Of a stretch of DNA of 64,000 bases, positions 61,856 to 64,000 are shown piece after piece. The DNA is taken from contig NZ_JAXOFX010000002.1 of the NCBI RefSeq assembly GCF_034427655.1, positions 1 through 64,000 of the forward strand, read 5' to 3'. The stretch's first letter is position 1, and each line of letters opens with the position of its first letter. A program made the translations under genes and the position numbers. The notes below the pieces were generated by a model, which made no database searches, was not told where the DNA came from, and saw only the letters and a list, made by a program, of their open reading frames with translations. Source of the DNA: Robertmurraya_A mangrovi. GTDB taxonomy: Bacteria; Bacillota; Bacilli; Bacillales; Cytobacillaceae.

Positions 61856-63142
61856 ATGCGCTCTTACGATAAATCAATAGCAGCTTTTAATGAAGCAAAA
61901 ACATTAATGCCAGGCGGTGTAAACAGTCCGGTACGTGCGTTTAAATCAGTTAAAATGGATCCGATTTTCATGGAAAGAGGAAAAGGGTCTAAAATCTATG
62001 ATATCGACGGAAATGAATATATCGACTATGTTTTATCATGGGGTCCACTTATTTTAGGTCATACCAATGATCGAGTAGTTGAAAGTATTAAAAAGGTGGC
62101 TGAACTTGGTACAAGCTTTGGTGCCCCTTCGTTAATAGAAAGCGAAATGGCGAAACTTGTTCGTGAGCGTGTTCCTTCTATTGAAGTCATTCGTATGGTT
62201 TCGTCTGGTACAGAGGCGACGATGAGTGCCTTGCGTTTAGCACGTGGATATACGAATCGAAATAAAATCTTAAAATTTGAGGGCTGCTACCATGGCCATG
62301 GTGATTCATTGCTGATTAAAGCAGGTTCAGGGGTTGCTACACTTGGTTTACCAGATAGCCCTGGTGTCCCTGAGGGTGTCGCTCAAAACACAATTACGGT
62401 TCCTTATAACGATTTAGAAAGCGTACGATATGCTTTCGAACAATATGGAGAAGATATCGCTGGAGTGATTGTAGAGCCAGTGGCAGGAAACATGGGTGTC
62501 GTTGTTCCTCAACCAGGTTTCTTAGAAGGTCTTCGTGAAATCACAACACAATACGGCACACTACTTATTTTTGATGAAGTAATGACAGGTTTCCGTGTTG
62601 GTTACCATTGTGCTCAAGGTGTTTATGGCATTACACCTGACCTGACTTGTCTAGGAAAGGTTATCGGTGGAGGCCTTCCAGTTGGCGCATACGGAGGAAA
62701 AGCGGAAATTATGGAGCAAATTGCACCAAGTGGTCCGATTTATCAAGCTGGAACGTTATCAGGTAATCCATTAGCGATGTCTGCAGGATATGAAACGCTA
62801 AGTCAATTAACACCTGAAAGCTATGTGGAATTTGACCGTAAAGCAGCTTTACTTGAGGAAGGTCTAGCTCTAGCAGCTCAAAAATATGACATCCCTCATT
62901 ACTTAACGAGAGCTGGTTCTATGGTTGGCTTCTTCTTCACAAACGAAGAAGTAACAAACTACGAACAAGCAAAAACTTCAAACCTAGACTATTTTGCAAC
63001 ATACTATCGTGAAATGGCTGACCAAGGAATCTTCCTACCACCTTCACAATTTGAAGGAATGTTCCTATCAACCGTTCATAGCGACGAAGATATCGAAAAA
63101 ACCATTCACGCTGCTGAAATTGCTTTTTCTAAGCTTAAATAA
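61856..63142 (+). CDS. hemL: Glutamate-1-semialdehyde 2,1-aminomutase
   Basis: PLP enzyme making aminolevulinic acid from the HemA product. The 428-residue protein has SSGTEATMSALRLARG (about 120-135), the PLP aspartate in LLIFDEVMTGFR (about 238-249) and the PLP lysine in CLGKVIGGGLPVGAYGG (about 263-279). ACTGGAGGAG precedes ATG 61856. It ends the hem operon at a terminator. Confidence 0.97.
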   Translation: MRSYDKSIAAFNEAKTLMPGGVNSPVRAFKSVKMDPIFMERGKGSKIYDIDGNEYIDYVLSWGPLILGHTNDRVVESIKKVAELGTSFGAPSLIESEMAKLVRERVPSIEVIRMVSSGTEATMSALRLARGYTNRNKILKFEGCYHGHGDSLLIKAGSGVATLGLPDSPGVPEGVAQNTITVPYNDLESVRYAFEQYGEDIAGVIVEPVAGNMGVVVPQPGFLEGLREITTQYGTLLIFDEVMTGFRVGYHCAQGVYGITPDLTCLGKVIGGGLPVGAYGGKAEIMEQIAPSGPIYQAGTLSGNPLAMSAGYETLSQLTPESYVEFDRKAALLEEGLALAAQKYDIPHYLTRAGSMVGFFFTNEEVTNYEQAKTSNLDYFATYYREMADQGIFLPPSQFEGMFLSTVHSDEDIEKTIHAAEIAFSKLK

Positions 63143-63150
63143 TTTGTATG

Positions 63151-63179
63151 GCACTCATCAAAAGATGGGTGCTTTTTTA
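63151..63179 (+). terminator. Terminator after hemL
   Basis: GCACTCATC and GATGGGTGC pair (one G-T) around AAAA with a T-run of 6. Confidence 0.9.
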
Positions 63180-63262
63180 CGATTAAAACAAAACTTGTCC
63201 TACCGATATGAACCCTCTATTTAAAAGGAAATTCAACATTCCCGAAAATAAAACGTTTTTAT

Positions 63263-63291
63263 TCATAAAAATATTATCTGTTTCATAGAGT
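63263..63291 (+). promoter_or_regulatory. Candidate sigma-E promoter of spoVID
   Basis: TCATAAA (63263-63269), 14-bp spacer, CATAGAGT (63284-63291) resemble the sigma-E consensus (-35 KMATATW, -10 CATACAHT). spoVID is sigma-E-dependent in B. subtilis. Confidence 0.5.
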
Positions 63292-63339
63292 GTTAATGAC
63301 ATAGTGATTATACGAAAAGGAACGAAAGGAGGAATCGCT

Positions 63340-64000
63340 TTGTCTCAAGAGAATGAGTCATGCCTAAGATTTTCATTAGAGGAATCCGTGTGGTTTCAAA
63401 AAGGACAGGAAGTAGCGGAGTTAATCTCAATTTCGCTTGATCCAAATATTAAAATTCAAGAAAATGATCTATATGTAACCATTAAAGGCGCTTTACAATT
63501 AACGGGAGAATATAAGCGTTATGAAGACGAGGAAGCTGTAGAAGAACTATTATCTGCTCCTAAATTTATTCAAAATGTTGAAGACCGAGGAGAGGGAGTA
63601 TACGAATTCACTCACCGTTTCCCTGTTGATATTACTATCCCAAATAACCGCATTCAAAGTGTATACGACATTGGGGTGGAAGTAGAATCTTTTGACTATG
63701 TTTTTCCAGAGCGCAGCTGCATGAAGTTAACAGCTGACTTGACCATTAGCGGATTATATGGTGACCAACAGCATGCACCTGCTAATGAAATTGAAGAAGA
63801 GCAAGTCGAGGTACAAGAGGTAACCCAATCATTTGAGCAAGAAGTAGAAAGACCAGTTGAAGTGGAACTGGTGGCTGAGCAACAAGTAGAAGAGCCACAG
63901 GAAATCGAGTTTGAACTTGAGCCGCTCTATCGTTCTTCGGCTGCAGTAGCAGAGGTAGAAGAAGAAGTAGAAGAAGTTGCTCAACAAGAGGAAGTTTCCG
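63340..64000 (+). CDS. spoVID: Stage VI sporulation protein D, 5' part (cut by window end)
   Basis: SpoVID is needed for spore-coat encasement; it anchors SafA and other coat layers to SpoIVA on the forespore. The visible 220 codons give the N-terminal domain (LRFSLEESVWFQKGQEVAEL, ISLDPNIKIQENDLYVTIKG, ITIPNNRIQSVYDI and FDYVFPERSCMKLTADL), followed from about residue 145 by a very acidic Glu/Val/Gln-rich linker. The start is TTG 63340 with AAAGGAGGAA upstream. The C-terminal LysM domain lies beyond the window. Position after hemL matches B. subtilis. Confidence 0.93.
   Translation, partial: MSQENESCLRFSLEESVWFQKGQEVAELISISLDPNIKIQENDLYVTIKGALQLTGEYKRYEDEEAVEELLSAPKFIQNVEDRGEGVYEFTHRFPVDITIPNNRIQSVYDIGVEVESFDYVFPERSCMKLTADLTISGLYGDQQHAPANEIEEEQVEVQEVTQSFEQEVERPVEVELVAEQQVEEPQEIEFELEPLYRSSAAVAEVEEEVEEVAQQEEVS

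Overview
This window looks like core chromosome from a low-GC, spore-forming member of the Bacillaceae. It carries sporulation and germination genes (sspI, gerE, gerM, spoVID). Gene order follows, from memory, the pheS to spoVID segment of Bacillus subtilis closely, and the control elements are typical of Firmicutes (two T-boxes and a lysine riboswitch). The species cannot be named from the sequence alone. I see no prophage, transposase, CRISPR array or recognisable defence locus.

Layout. 1-1.6 kb: a small operon with an XRE regulator, a membrane protein, a COG2426-type membrane protein and a 27-residue membrane peptide, read from a promoter inside a long inverted repeat. 1.6-13.9 kb: sspI, the RNA methyltransferase rlmP, T-box-controlled pheST, rnhC, zapA-cvpA-polX, mutS2, a DUF350 protein and another tiny membrane peptide. 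14-19.5 kb: the fatty-acid degradation cluster lcfA, fadR, fadB, etfB, etfA. 19.8-24.7 kb: trxA, uvrC, riboswitch-controlled lysC, yslB. 25-28.3 kb: succinate dehydrogenase sdhCAB. 28.4-36.2 kb: a small secreted protein and a CAP-domain protein facing each other, then ysmA, gerE, ysmB, racE, gerM, rph, rdgB, ysnB and tRNA-Arg(UCU). 36.4-46.1 kb: branched-chain amino-acid operon ilvE, T-box, ilvBHC, leuABCD. 46.2-55.7 kb: a TPR protein, tig, clpX, lonB, lonA, ysxC. 56.1-64 kb: a membrane protein, the haem genes hemAXCDBL and the 5' part of spoVID, cut by the window end.

Regulation and logic. Good sigma-A promoters are visible for the first operon, pheST, zapA, lcfA, fadR, lysC, sdhC, ysmA, ilvE and tig. 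A FadR operator lies at the fadR start site and a second, near-perfect one at the start site of the thioesterase gene ysmA, suggesting ysmA belongs to the fatty-acid regulon. The ilv-leu cluster has a full cre match and a CodY-like box ahead of ilvE, and a Leu (CUC) T-box between ilvE and ilvB, so ilvE escapes tRNA-Leu control. A PerR-like box sits on the hemA -10 region. lysC has an internal ribosome-binding site and Met246 start as in the known alpha/beta aspartokinase II.

Non-coding repeats are the most unusual part. One multi-branched palindromic family occurs as three full copies, one half copy and one apparent deletion scar. Two elements of another palindrome type flank lonB. Two arrays of a degenerate motif with a 21-bp period lie at operon ends (about 19.48-19.60 kb and 55.75-55.99 kb). 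I found no convincing new multi-gene system; the best leads are the 21-bp arrays, the ysmA FadR site and the palindrome inside the pheS leader.
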